From: Aestuariirhabdus sp049985285
GTDB taxonomy: Bacteria; Pseudomonadota; Gammaproteobacteria; Pseudomonadales; Aestuariirhabdaceae
DNA: 64,000 nucleotides
Assembly: GCF_049985285.1 (NCBI RefSeq)
Contig: NZ_JBNIEU010000001.1
Location: 868,001 to 932,000, forward strand
Reading direction: 5' to 3'
The translations under genes and the position numbers were made by a program. This document shows positions 18,028-26,186 of the stretch, in pieces (position 1 is the stretch's first letter; every line of letters begins with the position of its first letter). Under the pieces are notes generated by a model, which was not told the DNA's origin, did no database searches, and was given only the letters and a program-made list of their open reading frames with translations.

Positions 18028-18633
18028 ATGTCGACGGAGATCCAGCAGGTGGTTCTGGCCAGCAACAACCGGGGCAAACTCAACGAGCTGCAACACCGCC
18101 TCGGCGGCCTGGGGGTCAAACTACTGCCCCAAAGCCAGTTTGCTATCGAATCGGTCGATGAGACCGGCCTTAGTTTTGTCGAGAACGCCATCCTAAAAGC
18201 TCGCCATGCCTGTCTGGTATCGGGCCTACCGGCTATTGCCGATGATTCGGGTCTCGAAGTCGACGCCCTTAATGGGGCCCCGGGCATCTACTCTGCCCGC
18301 TTTGCCGGTACTGACGCCACAGACGCCGACAACAACCAGAAGCTGCTTGCTGAACTGCGCGGGATTCCTACCGAAAAACGCAGCGCACGATTTCGCTGCC
18401 TGCTGGTCTATATGCGCCACGCCAACGACCCGACACCGTTAGTGTGCCAAGGCAGCTGGGAAGGCTTTATCCTTGAGGAGCCCAGGGGGGACAACGGATT
18501 TGGCTACGACCCCCTGTTTTTCGTCCCCACTGAACACTGTGCCAGCGCCGAACTGCCTCCGGAGATTAAGAACCGGTTGAGCCACCGGGGGCTAGCGATG
18601 CAGGAGCTTACGCAACGGCTCAAGTTGCAGTAA
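18028..18633 (+). CDS. rdgB: XTP/dITP diphosphatase (RdgB/HAM1)
   Basis: A 201-residue house-cleaning pyrophosphatase that hydrolyses non-canonical purine triphosphates (dITP, XTP) to monophosphates. Conserved segments are VLASNNRGKLNEL (substrate loop), ETGLSFVENAILKARHA, ADDSGLEVDALNGAPGIYSARFAG and the C-terminal GDNGFGYDPLFFVP and LSHRGLAM. The length is standard. It is in a plus-strand run with hemW 6 bases downstream. Confidence 0.96.
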   Translation: MSTEIQQVVLASNNRGKLNELQHRLGGLGVKLLPQSQFAIESVDETGLSFVENAILKARHACLVSGLPAIADDSGLEVDALNGAPGIYSARFAGTDATDADNNQKLLAELRGIPTEKRSARFRCLLVYMRHANDPTPLVCQGSWEGFILEEPRGDNGFGYDPLFFVPTEHCASAELPPEIKNRLSHRGLAMQELTQRLKLQ

Positions 18634-18639
18634 GCGACG

Positions 18640-19773
18640 ATGTTGCTCCCCCCTTTGGGCCTCTATGTACACATCCCCTGGTGTGTGCGCAAATGTCCCT
18701 ACTGCGACTTTAACTCCCACACTGCCGCCAAGGAGTTACCGGAGAGCGAGTATATCGACGCCCTGCTGCGGGACTTCGCTAACGAATCCTCACATCTGGG
18801 GGAGCGCCCCATCAGCAGCCTGTTTATCGGCGGCGGTACTCCTAGCCTGTTCAGTGCCGCTGCACTCAACACTCTGCTATCGGGGTTGCAGCACCACTGT
18901 CGCTTCTCCGAAACGATCGAGATCACCCTCGAAGCCAACCCCGGGACTACCGAGCAAGGCCGCTTCGCCGCTTATCGGGATATCGGCATCAACCGATTAT
19001 CCATTGGCGTACAAAGCTTCGATGACCTGAAGTTGCAACTGCTCGGCCGTATTCATAGCGCGGATCAGGCACAGCACGCGTTTTATCAGGCCCGAGCGGC
19101 AGGTTTCGACCGGATCAACCTCGACCTGATGTTCGGATTGCCGGGTCAAAGTTCGAGCGAAGCGATCGCGGACCTCGACCGGGCAATCGCTCTGCAACCG
19201 GATCACATATCCTGGTATCAACTCACTATTGAGCCCAATACAGAGTTTTACTCCCGCCCTCCCCGGCTGCCCGAAGACGACAATCTGTGGGCAATGCAAC
19301 AACAGGGGCAACAACGGCTCGCGGACGCCGGCTTCGTTCAGTACGAAACCTCTGCCTACGCAACGGCGGGCCAGCAAAGCCGCCACAACCTGAATTATTG
19401 GCGCTTTGGTGACTTTATCGGCATCGGTGCAGGTGCCCACGGCAAGCTCAGCACTCGCCATGGGGAGATTTTGCGTAACTGGAAAACCCGGGTTCCGGCT
19501 CAGTACCTTGCGCGAACGGATACGTTCAGCGCCGGGCAACGCTCGCTGGAAAATACCGAACTGCCGCTGGAGTTTATGATGAACGCCTTACGCTTGCGCG
19601 ATGGCGTTGAACGCTCGCTATTCAGTGAGCGTACCGGATTATCCCTGGAGAGCATTGCCAAGCCCTTGCAACAAGCCATTGCAATGGGTTTGATGGAGGA
19701 TAACCAACGACTGCAGCCGACCGAACGCGGGCGACTGTTTCTCAACGACCTACTGGAAATATTTTTGCCCTGA
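18640..19773 (+). CDS. hemW: HemW, radical-SAM heme chaperone
   Basis: A 377-residue radical SAM protein of the HemN-like HemW branch, thought to bind and deliver heme rather than oxidise coproporphyrinogen. The cluster motif WCVRKCPYCDFNSH (CxxxCxxC) is near residues 15-28. GGGTPSLF, ITLEANPG, RLSIGVQSF and NLDLMFGLPGQ follow, with the HemW C-terminal HNLNYWRFGDFIGIGAGAH. Directly downstream of rdgB (6 bases), a common pairing in Gammaproteobacteria. Confidence 0.95.
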   Translation: MLLPPLGLYVHIPWCVRKCPYCDFNSHTAAKELPESEYIDALLRDFANESSHLGERPISSLFIGGGTPSLFSAAALNTLLSGLQHHCRFSETIEITLEANPGTTEQGRFAAYRDIGINRLSIGVQSFDDLKLQLLGRIHSADQAQHAFYQARAAGFDRINLDLMFGLPGQSSSEAIADLDRAIALQPDHISWYQLTIEPNTEFYSRPPRLPEDDNLWAMQQQGQQRLADAGFVQYETSAYATAGQQSRHNLNYWRFGDFIGIGAGAHGKLSTRHGEILRNWKTRVPAQYLARTDTFSAGQRSLENTELPLEFMMNALRLRDGVERSLFSERTGLSLESIAKPLQQAIAMGLMEDNQRLQPTERGRLFLNDLLEIFLP

Positions 19774-19778
19774 ACACT

Positions 19779-20105
19779 ATGGAACTGATCGGCGATCTCT
19801 TTATCAACCTGTCTCACTGGGCCCGCGGTTATCTATCCGAAATTGCGCTGGCTATAATGGCAACACTCATGGTGATATACGGTGCAACCCTCAATCGCAC
19901 CATCAAGCGCAATATCAACCAACTCAACTTCGTCCTCAGGACCGCGATTTTTATCCTTGTGTGCGCCATTGGTTATGGCGCTTCACTGGTACTGCTGAGC
20001 CCACTGCTGGCGCAAACCCTTGGACACTTCAACAACGAAACCCTGTCACCTGTACTGCTGCTGATTTTTATTCTGATGGGCTTTCTCGCCGATCGCAATA
20101 ACTAG
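19779..20105 (+). CDS. DUF3392 family small membrane protein
   Basis: A 108-residue protein with three probable membrane helices: SEIALAIMATLMVIYGATL (about 24-42), FILVCAIGYGASLVLLSPLL (about 57-76) and SPVLLLIFILMGFLADR (about 87-105). The N-terminus MELIGDLFINLSHWARGYL resembles DUF3392 proteins as I recall them. The function is unknown. It starts 5 bases after hemW and is the last gene of this plus-strand run, with a strong hairpin just after. Confidence 0.75.
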   Translation: MELIGDLFINLSHWARGYLSEIALAIMATLMVIYGATLNRTIKRNINQLNFVLRTAIFILVCAIGYGASLVLLSPLLAQTLGHFNNETLSPVLLLIFILMGFLADRNN

Positions 20106-20122
20106 GCATTCGATGATGCTAG

Positions 20123-20152
20123 CGGGTAGTGCTCCGTGCACTACCCGGCCTT
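20123..20152. terminator. Strong hairpin between convergent genes, possible terminator
   Basis: A perfect 10-bp stem CGGGTAGTGC/GCACTACCCG (20123-20132 and 20138-20147) with loop TCCGT, 17 bases after the DUF3392 stop and 32 bases from the end of the convergent DUF1329 gene. The following plus-strand bases GCCTTAT give only a weak U-tract, so Rho-independent function is plausible but not certain. Confidence 0.55.
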
Positions 20153-20179
20153 ATGCATCGTTACCCAACGAATTAATCC

Positions 20180-21526
20180 CTATTTTCGGCCCGCACGGCG
20201 CATGGCGCTCGAGGAGAAGTTTCTCTTTCGGGTGTTAAACTCGAAGTTATAGGGTGCCTCCTGATTATCGAGCCCGTCAGCAAAATAGCGGCCGCTCTCA
20301 AAGTTATAAAGCACCTCCAGCGTCGTGGCGACAAGCGGCACATCGTAGTAGTTGATCGGGTGGCCTTCCTGGAAATACTGCAGCTCTCCATCCTCGTTAT
20401 AGAGATCCACCATCAGAATCTGCCAGCTGTCCTCATCGATGTAGAAGCGACGCTTCGCGTATCGGTGTTTCATTCCCGCGCGCAGATTCGCTTCGACCAC
20501 CCAGACCCGATGCAACTCGTAACGACCGTGCTCAGGATTCACCATTTTTTGCTGCAGTATATCCTCGTATTCCAACTGGTCACTGTGCAACGGGTACGCG
20601 TTATAGGGCACCAGCATTTCACGCTTGCCCAGCAGATTCCATTCGTACAGATTGGGCGCACCGTTGTACATATCGACACTGTCGGTGGTCAACATGCCAT
20701 CGGTGTCCGGGCTAATGTCATCGTAAGCCAATACCGGCAAACGACGCACTCGACGCTGGCCAGCACTGTAGCGCCAGGCACTGCGCAGCGACAGTATCTG
20801 ATCGAGGGTTTCGTGGACTAACAATGCATTACCCGCCAACTTGGCAGGGGCAGTAACCGCATACTTATAGTAAAAAATCTTATTGCCCAGCTCTTCCGGA
20901 GTCATCTCTGGCTGGCCGTATTCAAACAGAATCTCCTTGGCCTGGCGCACCAGGGTATAACGACCACCGCGCTGCACCGCAGCCTGGTGAGTCGAAAATT
21001 TGATACTGTTACCACGGTAGCGCAGGATATGATTCCAGATCACTTCCAAGCCATCAGCGGGTATCGGAAAAGGCACCCCAGCGGCGGCACCGATGACACC
21101 ATTACCACGGGAGATCAACTCGGCCCGAGGCGCATTTTCACGGGTCCGCTGATAGATGTAATCGGGGGAGGATGCCGTACGGTGGCTTGGAAATACCCGT
21201 AATTTATAACCGGGATAGTTCGCTAGCAAGTGCTGGTGCCCCTGGCTCAGCAGCTCACTATAGGTCGCTGCATTACCGGCACTGACCTCATAAAGGGGCG
21301 TTTCCCCGGCAAACGGGTCCGTATGCTGCTTTCCCTTAACGTAACTGGCAGGCGGCGCGGTAAGGCCACCACTCCAGGGTGGGATAGTTCCCTTTGCATT
21401 GCCCGCCTGCTCGGCACCGAGGGGTGTTAATACTGTTCCCAGGCGCTGAGCCTGCTCTTCCGGCACTGCAGCCACAGCCGCATTCATCACCAGGCTAGCG
21501 CCCAGCGTTACGATCATCCGATTCAT
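20180..21526 (-). CDS. DUF1329 domain protein, exported
   Basis: A 448-residue protein from ATG 21526 with a signal peptide (IVTLGASLVMNAAVAA, cleavage near residue 20). The remainder is the DUF1329 fold, whose members resemble LolA/LolB-like outer-membrane lipid carriers. Visible family marks are LTPLGAEQAGNAKGTIPPWSGGL near the mature start, FAGETPLYEV, a YQRTRENAPRA segment, and RRFYIDEDSWQIL with DLYNEDGELQYFQEG near the end. In many marine gammaproteobacteria such genes sit beside a DUF1302 gene and an RND exporter; neither is here, so the gene looks solitary. The function is unknown. A start at 21544 is also possible. Confidence 0.85.
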   Translation of the reverse strand: MNRMIVTLGASLVMNAAVAAVPEEQAQRLGTVLTPLGAEQAGNAKGTIPPWSGGLTAPPASYVKGKQHTDPFAGETPLYEVSAGNAATYSELLSQGHQHLLANYPGYKLRVFPSHRTASSPDYIYQRTRENAPRAELISRGNGVIGAAAGVPFPIPADGLEVIWNHILRYRGNSIKFSTHQAAVQRGGRYTLVRQAKEILFEYGQPEMTPEELGNKIFYYKYAVTAPAKLAGNALLVHETLDQILSLRSAWRYSAGQRRVRRLPVLAYDDISPDTDGMLTTDSVDMYNGAPNLYEWNLLGKREMLVPYNAYPLHSDQLEYEDILQQKMVNPEHGRYELHRVWVVEANLRAGMKHRYAKRRFYIDEDSWQILMVDLYNEDGELQYFQEGHPINYYDVPLVATTLEVLYNFESGRYFADGLDNQEAPYNFEFNTRKRNFSSSAMRRAGRK

Positions 21527-21883
21527 GCTCTTTCTTCTCCGCATCCGGTTTTAACCCACAAGTAACCGCTCCTGTCACTTGTACCGGTTTGATTATTTTT
21601 TTGGCCAGAGTCAACGACTCCAGTCGTTAAGATCTCTGGCAACACGCTTAAATGGTACCATCGTACGTATTAAACGATCATTTCAGGCTGATCAAAATAC
21701 CACCAAGCGTCAATTTAGCAAACCCCTTTTTGAATTTCCCCGACATTTTACCGACTGACCCACCTCCCCTCCCGGTCGCCAACAGAAAAAAAACCGGGCC
21801 ATCGCCATTCGATCTACACTTAGCCGCCACCATAGGGATGCGTGTCGTACCCTTGTGGACTGACCTGTTACTGGAATCACTCG
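21527..21883. promoter_or_regulatory. Divergent intergenic region between the DUF1329 gene and the DNA glycosylase gene
   Basis: About 357 bases with no convincing gene. It holds a nested inverted repeat (21604-21640) and, for the minus strand, a TTGATC...TAATAC pair spaced 17 bases apart (21690-21695 and 21667-21672) that could drive the DUF1329 gene. The stretch nearest the glycosylase gene (about 21720-21880) is richer in C and A and shows no clear promoter. Confidence 0.45.
21604..21640. repeat. Nested inverted repeat upstream of the DUF1329 gene
   Basis: Outer arms GCCAGAG/CTCTGGC (21604-21610 and 21634-21640) enclose inner arms AACGACT/AGTCGTT (21613-21619 and 21622-21628) separated by CC. 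Both arm pairs are perfect. No U-tract follows on either strand, so an operator or a structured leader is more likely than a terminator. It lies about 78 bases before the DUF1329 start. Confidence 0.6.
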
Positions 21884-22495
21884 ATGAACAAATCCCAACT
21901 AGCCGCCGCGATGAGTTCCCTCGCCACGATCGATATGGACGTGGCAAACGCGCTGGGACTGATCGGCCCACCCCCTCCCCGGATTCGCCCGGCAGGCTTT
22001 GAGACCTTTCTTTCGACCATCGTAAGCCAACAGATTTCGACCAGCGCGGCTCGCGCGATACTGGCCCGGGTCACCGCGCTGATGCCCAATACCTCGGCCC
22101 TTGCCTTGCTCGAGGTGGAGGACGACGCATTGCGCGGAGCAGGACTCTCCTACCGAAAGATTGAGTATGCCAAAGGGCTCGCCGAGGCGGTCGCAAGGGG
22201 AACGCTGGATATCGATGGGCTGGCATCGTTGAGCGACGAGAAGGCGATTCAAACGATCACCTCCCTGCGAGGCTTCGGCCGCTGGAGCGCCGAGATCTAC
22301 CTGATGTTCTCCCTCAAGCGCCCCGACATCTTTCCTGCAGACGATCTCGCCCTGCTGGTAGCCCTGGGACGTTTGAAGCAGCTGCCAGGCAAACCCACTC
22401 CAAAACAAGCGCGAGATCTTACCGCCCACTGGGCTCCGTGGAGGAGTGCAGGATCACTATTTCTTTGGCACTACTATCGGGGAGCACCCACCTAA
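21884..22495 (+). CDS. DNA-3-methyladenine glycosylase II, AlkA-like HhH-GPD protein
   Basis: A 203-residue base-excision enzyme consisting of the HhH-GPD domain only; it lacks the N-terminal domain found in E. coli AlkA. FLSTIVSQQISTSAARAIL is the opening helix pair, LRGFGRWSAEIYLMF is the helix-hairpin-helix region, and the catalytic Asp is in FPADDLALL about 20 residues later. The tail WAPWRSAGSLFLWHYYR matches the family. The predicted role is removal of alkylated purines. ATG 21884 is preferred over the 14-residue-longer start at 21842. A hairpin terminator follows. Confidence 0.9.
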   Translation: MNKSQLAAAMSSLATIDMDVANALGLIGPPPPRIRPAGFETFLSTIVSQQISTSAARAILARVTALMPNTSALALLEVEDDALRGAGLSYRKIEYAKGLAEAVARGTLDIDGLASLSDEKAIQTITSLRGFGRWSAEIYLMFSLKRPDIFPADDLALLVALGRLKQLPGKPTPKQARDLTAHWAPWRSAGSLFLWHYYRGAPT

Positions 22496-22507
22496 ATTAG
22501 CTGCTTG

Positions 22508-22529
22508 GGGGGCGCGGCGCCCCCTCTTT
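22508..22529 (+). terminator. Intrinsic terminator after the DNA glycosylase gene
   Basis: An 8-bp GC stem GGGGGCGC/GCGCCCCC (22508-22515 and 22517-22524) followed by TCTTTAAA, 12 bases after the stop codon. The convergent modC ends at 22548, so it may serve both strands poorly. Confidence 0.7.
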
Positions 22530-22547
22530 AAATCGAAATGACAGGGT

Positions 22548-23693
22548 TCATTCGCGCGGTAAAGCAGCCGCTTCGTCATCAATCTGGTAGCGCTCATCCG
22601 GCATTAGCCAGATGCCCTCGGCTTCGAGGGTCATGTGCAACGGTTTACCCACCGAGATGCACCGGCGAGACACAACGTGGGCCGGCAGCATAAGGTGCAG
22701 GGGCGGGCGTTCGGGCCCCTCCACCGTGGCCGTCAAGGCCACCATATCGCCCAACTCCACCTGCTCCTGAACCCTCCCTACAACGGTATTTTCCCGATGT
22801 TCTGTTTCGCTGTTGGGCGTATAGAGCAATATCCGCGAGCGGGGAATCATCCAGTTAACTCGGCTCCCCACGCTAAACCGCTCCTGCAACCCCGCCGCCA
22901 ACCGAATGCCCCTCCATTCGATGACCGTATGCCGACGGCCAAGATCATGGCGAATGACATTAGCCCGGAAGATATTTCGGTGGCCGACCAACCTCGCAAC
23001 CTGGCCATCGGCCGGACGCGCCATCAGCTCTGCGGCACTGGCGGTTTGTAATACCTTACCCTGGGCAAAGATGCAGAGCCGGTCCGCCAGCATCAGCGCT
23101 TCCTCTACATCGTGGGTCACCAGCAGGGCAGGCACCGAAAGATCTCGACGCAATGCCGCCAGCTCCCGATACAGTTTTTCACGGGTAACCCTATCCACTG
23201 CCGCGAAAGGCTCATCGAGCAGCAACAACCGTGGATTTCCCGCCAGCGCACGGGCCAGGGCCACTCGCTGCTGCTGCCCCCCGGACAACTGATCGGGGCA
23301 ACGTTGCTCCATGCCCGACATATTGACCCGTGCCAACCAAGCCTGCGCCTGCTTTCGGCGCTCGGCCGATGGCAGGGAGGCGAGGGGCTCCATCACATTT
23401 TCCAGCGCGCTAAGGTGGGGAAACAGGGCGTACTGCTGGAACACCATCCCTACCCCCCGCTCCCGGGTGGGGAGACGAACCCTCGACGACGAATCTCGCC
23501 AGGTTGCCCCGCCACAGGAGATCAATCCCTGTACGGGTTTTCCCAGCCCCGCTATCGCCCTCAGTAGGGTCGATTTGCCACTACCGGAAGGCCCCACGAT
23601 CGCCAGCATCTCCCCCGCTTCACACACCAACTCGGCGTCCAGCGGAACCGGTCGTTGCTGTCGAATAGACACCTTGAGTGCGTTATCGTCCAT
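22548..23693 (-). CDS. modC: ModC, molybdate ABC transporter ATP-binding protein
   Basis: A 381-residue ABC ATPase that powers molybdate import. Walker A GPSGSGKS is at about 34-41, the Q-loop is in VFQQYALFPHL, signature LSGGQQQR is near 137-144, Walker B LLLLDEPFAAVDR follows and the H-loop is in LVTHDVEEAL. The C-terminal third (about 230-360) is a TOBE/MOP-type molybdate-binding extension (NIFRANVIRHDLG, VALTATVEG). The start overlaps the end of modB by 11 bases. ModC with ModB and ModA upstream makes a complete modABC operon; no modE regulator gene is visible. Confidence 0.94.
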   Translation of the reverse strand: MDDNALKVSIRQQRPVPLDAELVCEAGEMLAIVGPSGSGKSTLLRAIAGLGKPVQGLISCGGATWRDSSSRVRLPTRERGVGMVFQQYALFPHLSALENVMEPLASLPSAERRKQAQAWLARVNMSGMEQRCPDQLSGGQQQRVALARALAGNPRLLLLDEPFAAVDRVTREKLYRELAALRRDLSVPALLVTHDVEEALMLADRLCIFAQGKVLQTASAAELMARPADGQVARLVGHRNIFRANVIRHDLGRRHTVIEWRGIRLAAGLQERFSVGSRVNWMIPRSRILLYTPNSETEHRENTVVGRVQEQVELGDMVALTATVEGPERPPLHLMLPAHVVSRRCISVGKPLHMTLEAEGIWLMPDERYQIDDEAAALPRE

Positions 23694-24354
23694 GACTGCC
23701 GCGCCTCCTGTGCATGCTCAACAAGCTGATCGCCATGGCGATCAGCGCAACCCCCACCAGTGTGGCCGACATAATGCCCGCACCCTGGGGATCAAACATC
23801 TGTACCCGATCATAGATGGCAATCGACAGGGTCTGGGTTTGACCGGGAATGCTGCCCCCCACCATCAACACAACCCCGAATTCACCCAGGGTATGGGCAA
23901 ACGTCATCACGGACGCGGTCACCAGTCCCGGCCAGATCAGCGGCAGTTCGATGCGCCAGAACATGCGCCAGCGACTCAGTCCACAGCAGGCTGCCGCGTC
24001 TAATAACGCGGGATCCAGGCGTTCAAAGGCACGCTGTACGGGCTGTATGGCGAAGGGCAGGTTCACCAACAGCGAAGCCAACAGGATCGCTTCAAAGCTA
24101 AAAGCCAACTGCTTTGAAAACATCCATTGATACGCGCCTCCCAACCAGGACTCCCCCCCCATGGAAACCAGCAGGTAATACCCCAATACCGTGGGAGGCA
24201 GCACCAGGGGCAGCGTCAAAGCCGCCTCCAGCCAGTGCTTTCCCCTCATTCGGGTAGTGGCCAGGTAGCGTCCTACCAGCAAACCCACAGGGATCAAGAG
24301 CAGCAGCGTCCAGAGGGCGAGCTTGAGAGAAAGTGATAGCGCAGTCCAGTCCAT
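23683..24354 (-). CDS. modB: ModB, molybdate ABC transporter permease
   Basis: A 223-residue inner-membrane permease with about five membrane helices, starting MDWTALSLSLKLALWTLLLLIPVG. The EAA-like coupling loop is LDAAACCGLSRWRMFWRIELPLIWPGL (near residues 137-163), which contacts ModC. LPLVLPPTVLGYYLL and TLGEFGVVLMVGGSIPG are typical ModB segments. It starts 12 bases after modA and overlaps modC. Confidence 0.95.
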   Translation of the reverse strand: MDWTALSLSLKLALWTLLLLIPVGLLVGRYLATTRMRGKHWLEAALTLPLVLPPTVLGYYLLVSMGGESWLGGAYQWMFSKQLAFSFEAILLASLLVNLPFAIQPVQRAFERLDPALLDAAACCGLSRWRMFWRIELPLIWPGLVTASVMTFAHTLGEFGVVLMVGGSIPGQTQTLSIAIYDRVQMFDPQGAGIMSATLVGVALIAMAISLLSMHRRRGSHGR

Positions 24355-24366
24355 GGTTAATGCTCC

Positions 24367-25155
24367 CTATTGGCTGAATCCGTACCTGGCAAACGTCGCC
24401 TGCGCCTGGTCTGTTTGCAGGTAATCAAAAAACTGCTGGGCATCCTCCCCCGCCCCTTTGATCACCGCGGCTCGCTGGCGTAGAGGCGCGTGAAGTTCAG
24501 CGGGAACCAGTCGGAAGGAGCCACGCGCGGAGAGCTGGGGTGAGAGCGCCAGCGAATAGGCGATCAGGCCTCCGTCGGTCGACCCGCTTACAGCAAACTG
24601 CGCGGCCTGGGATACGTTTTCGCCCAGTACAAGATGAGGTTTGATCTGCGCCTCTACTCCTAGCTGCTGCAACACTTCGAGAGCAGCGCGACCATAGGGC
24701 GCATGGGCCGGATTGGCGATCGCAAACCGGTTCAGACGCTGCTCGGTTACGGCCCGACGCAGGTCATCCATGCCCAACTCCGGATTCAGCGACGAGCCCG
24801 CAGGGGCAAAGTAGGCCAGCCGCCCGGTGCTGTAGATAAAGCTCGGCAGCTGCACCAGATCAACAGATTCCAGCAACTGGACATACTCTTCGTCGGCGGA
24901 GAGAAAAATCTGATAGGGCGCCCCCTGGCGAATTTGACGATAAAAATTGCCCGAAGAGCCGAATACGAAACGAACCGCCAAACCGCGCTGGGCCCGATAC
25001 TGTTGACCGATCTCCTCCAGGGCAAACTTGAGGCTGGAGGCCGCCGCCACCAGCGGCGCATCGGCGCTGACCGGCAGTGCGAGAAGCAGCGCTACCAACG
25101 CGAACCCTCCACGCAGTGATGCGCGCCACCACTTCCGAATCAACACCCTCGTCAT
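24367..25155 (-). CDS. modA: ModA, periplasmic molybdate-binding protein
   Basis: A 262-residue solute-binding protein with a signal peptide (GGFALVALLLALPVSADA) and mature start PLVAAASSLKFALEEI. The oxyanion-binding serines are in AAASS and FGSSGNFYRQI; QIFLSADEEYVQLL and NPAHAPYGRAALEVL are typical ModA segments. ATG 25155 is chosen because it follows AGGAGG and begins just before the signal peptide; a start at 25380 would add 75 residues that look like untranslated leader. First gene of modABC. Confidence 0.94.
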   Translation of the reverse strand: MTRVLIRKWWRASLRGGFALVALLLALPVSADAPLVAAASSLKFALEEIGQQYRAQRGLAVRFVFGSSGNFYRQIRQGAPYQIFLSADEEYVQLLESVDLVQLPSFIYSTGRLAYFAPAGSSLNPELGMDDLRRAVTEQRLNRFAIANPAHAPYGRAALEVLQQLGVEAQIKPHLVLGENVSQAAQFAVSGSTDGGLIAYSLALSPQLSARGSFRLVPAELHAPLRQRAAVIKGAGEDAQQFFDYLQTDQAQATFARYGFSQ

Positions 25156-25484
25156 CTGGCCTCCTGTTCCTCGTTCCGTCCTGGATACCTGAGACCATAT
25201 CATAAACAGAGAGGGAGAGAATGGGCATGCATCCGCTGGAACCCAAACAGCTTGTGCGCCGAGTGTTCCCAGCCCGGCGAACTCAAGAGGTGACACTTCC
25301 CATTGTAACGGCTGGCATCCTATCGAACGAGGGCACCCACCCATCGTTAGCATCATCTTCAATGCAGGGTGGCAGTCCATTCGCTCACTATCGGATCTAC
25401 CCGTCCCTGATGCTTGAGCGCCTTGCTAAACGAACCCATTGAATTGCGTCACTAGCCTGCCCGCACACCTTTGATCCGTCGGCC
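25156..25484. promoter_or_regulatory. Intergenic region upstream of modA and downstream of trmB
   Basis: About 329 bases with no credible gene. It should contain the modABC promoter. I looked for a ModE-type operator (ATCGnTATATA-type dyad) and did not find a convincing one, nor a clear terminator for trmB. The only strong signal is the AGGAGG ribosome site just ahead of modA. Confidence 0.4.
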
Positions 25485-26186
25485 TCAATCGGTGCGTTCA
25501 AACACCAGGTCCCAGACGCCATGGCCGAGACGCTCGCCGCGCTTCTCGAATTTGGTCAGCGGGCGATAATCGGGGCGTGGGGTGTATTGGCCGGGGCCCG
25601 CGGTATTGCGATACCCCTCGGCGGCTTCCATCACCTCGAGCATCTGCTCGGCGTAGTGCTCCCAGTCGGTAGCCATATGAAACTCACCGCCGACCGCCAG
25701 TTTTTGTCGAAGCTGTTGTACAAATTCGGGTTGCACCAGACGGCGCTTATGGTGACGCTTTTTGTGCCAGGGATCGGGGAAAAAAAGCTGTAACCGAGCC
25801 AGGGATCCATCCGGAATACACTGTTTAAGGACCTCAACCGCGTCATCGCAGTAGACTCGCAGGTTTTCAATCTCCTCTTTCATCACATCATTGAGCAGGC
25901 TGCCCACACCCGGCCGGTGCACCTCGATGCCGATGAAATCCCGCGTCGGATCTGACTTGGCCATATCCCGCAACGAGGTGCCCATGCCAAAACCGATCTC
26001 CAATACCCTCGGCGCGTCGCGGCCAAACACGGCCTCAGGATCCAGTGTCCCTTGCTCTCGCGTCAAACCGAAGCGTGGCAAACCATCATCCCAACCCTTT
26101 TGCTGGCCGGCCGTCATGCGCCCGGCACGCAGCACAAAGCTACGAATACGGCGCGGATGCTCAACATTGCGCTGCTGGTCGCTCAT
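25485..26186 (-). CDS. trmB: tRNA (guanine-N7-)-methyltransferase TrmB
   Basis: A 233-residue SAM-dependent enzyme that methylates G46 in the variable loop of tRNAs. Conserved parts are RIRSFVLRAGRMT near the N-terminus, VLEIGFGMGTSLRDMA (SAM motif I, about 60-75), FIGIEVHRPGVGSLL, LQLFFPDPWHKKRHHKRRLVQ (catalytic and substrate segment) and the ending YRPLTKFEKRGERLGHGVWDLVF. The start shares one base with the thiG stop. A standard full-length gene. Confidence 0.96.
   Translation of the reverse strand: MSDQQRNVEHPRRIRSFVLRAGRMTAGQQKGWDDGLPRFGLTREQGTLDPEAVFGRDAPRVLEIGFGMGTSLRDMAKSDPTRDFIGIEVHRPGVGSLLNDVMKEEIENLRVYCDDAVEVLKQCIPDGSLARLQLFFPDPWHKKRHHKRRLVQPEFVQQLRQKLAVGGEFHMATDWEHYAEQMLEVMEAAEGYRNTAGPGQYTPRPDYRPLTKFEKRGERLGHGVWDLVFERTD

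Noticed and set aside
25221..25442. Open frame upstream of modA on the plus strand
   Set aside because: No ribosome site, no family resemblance; lies in the expected modABC control region.
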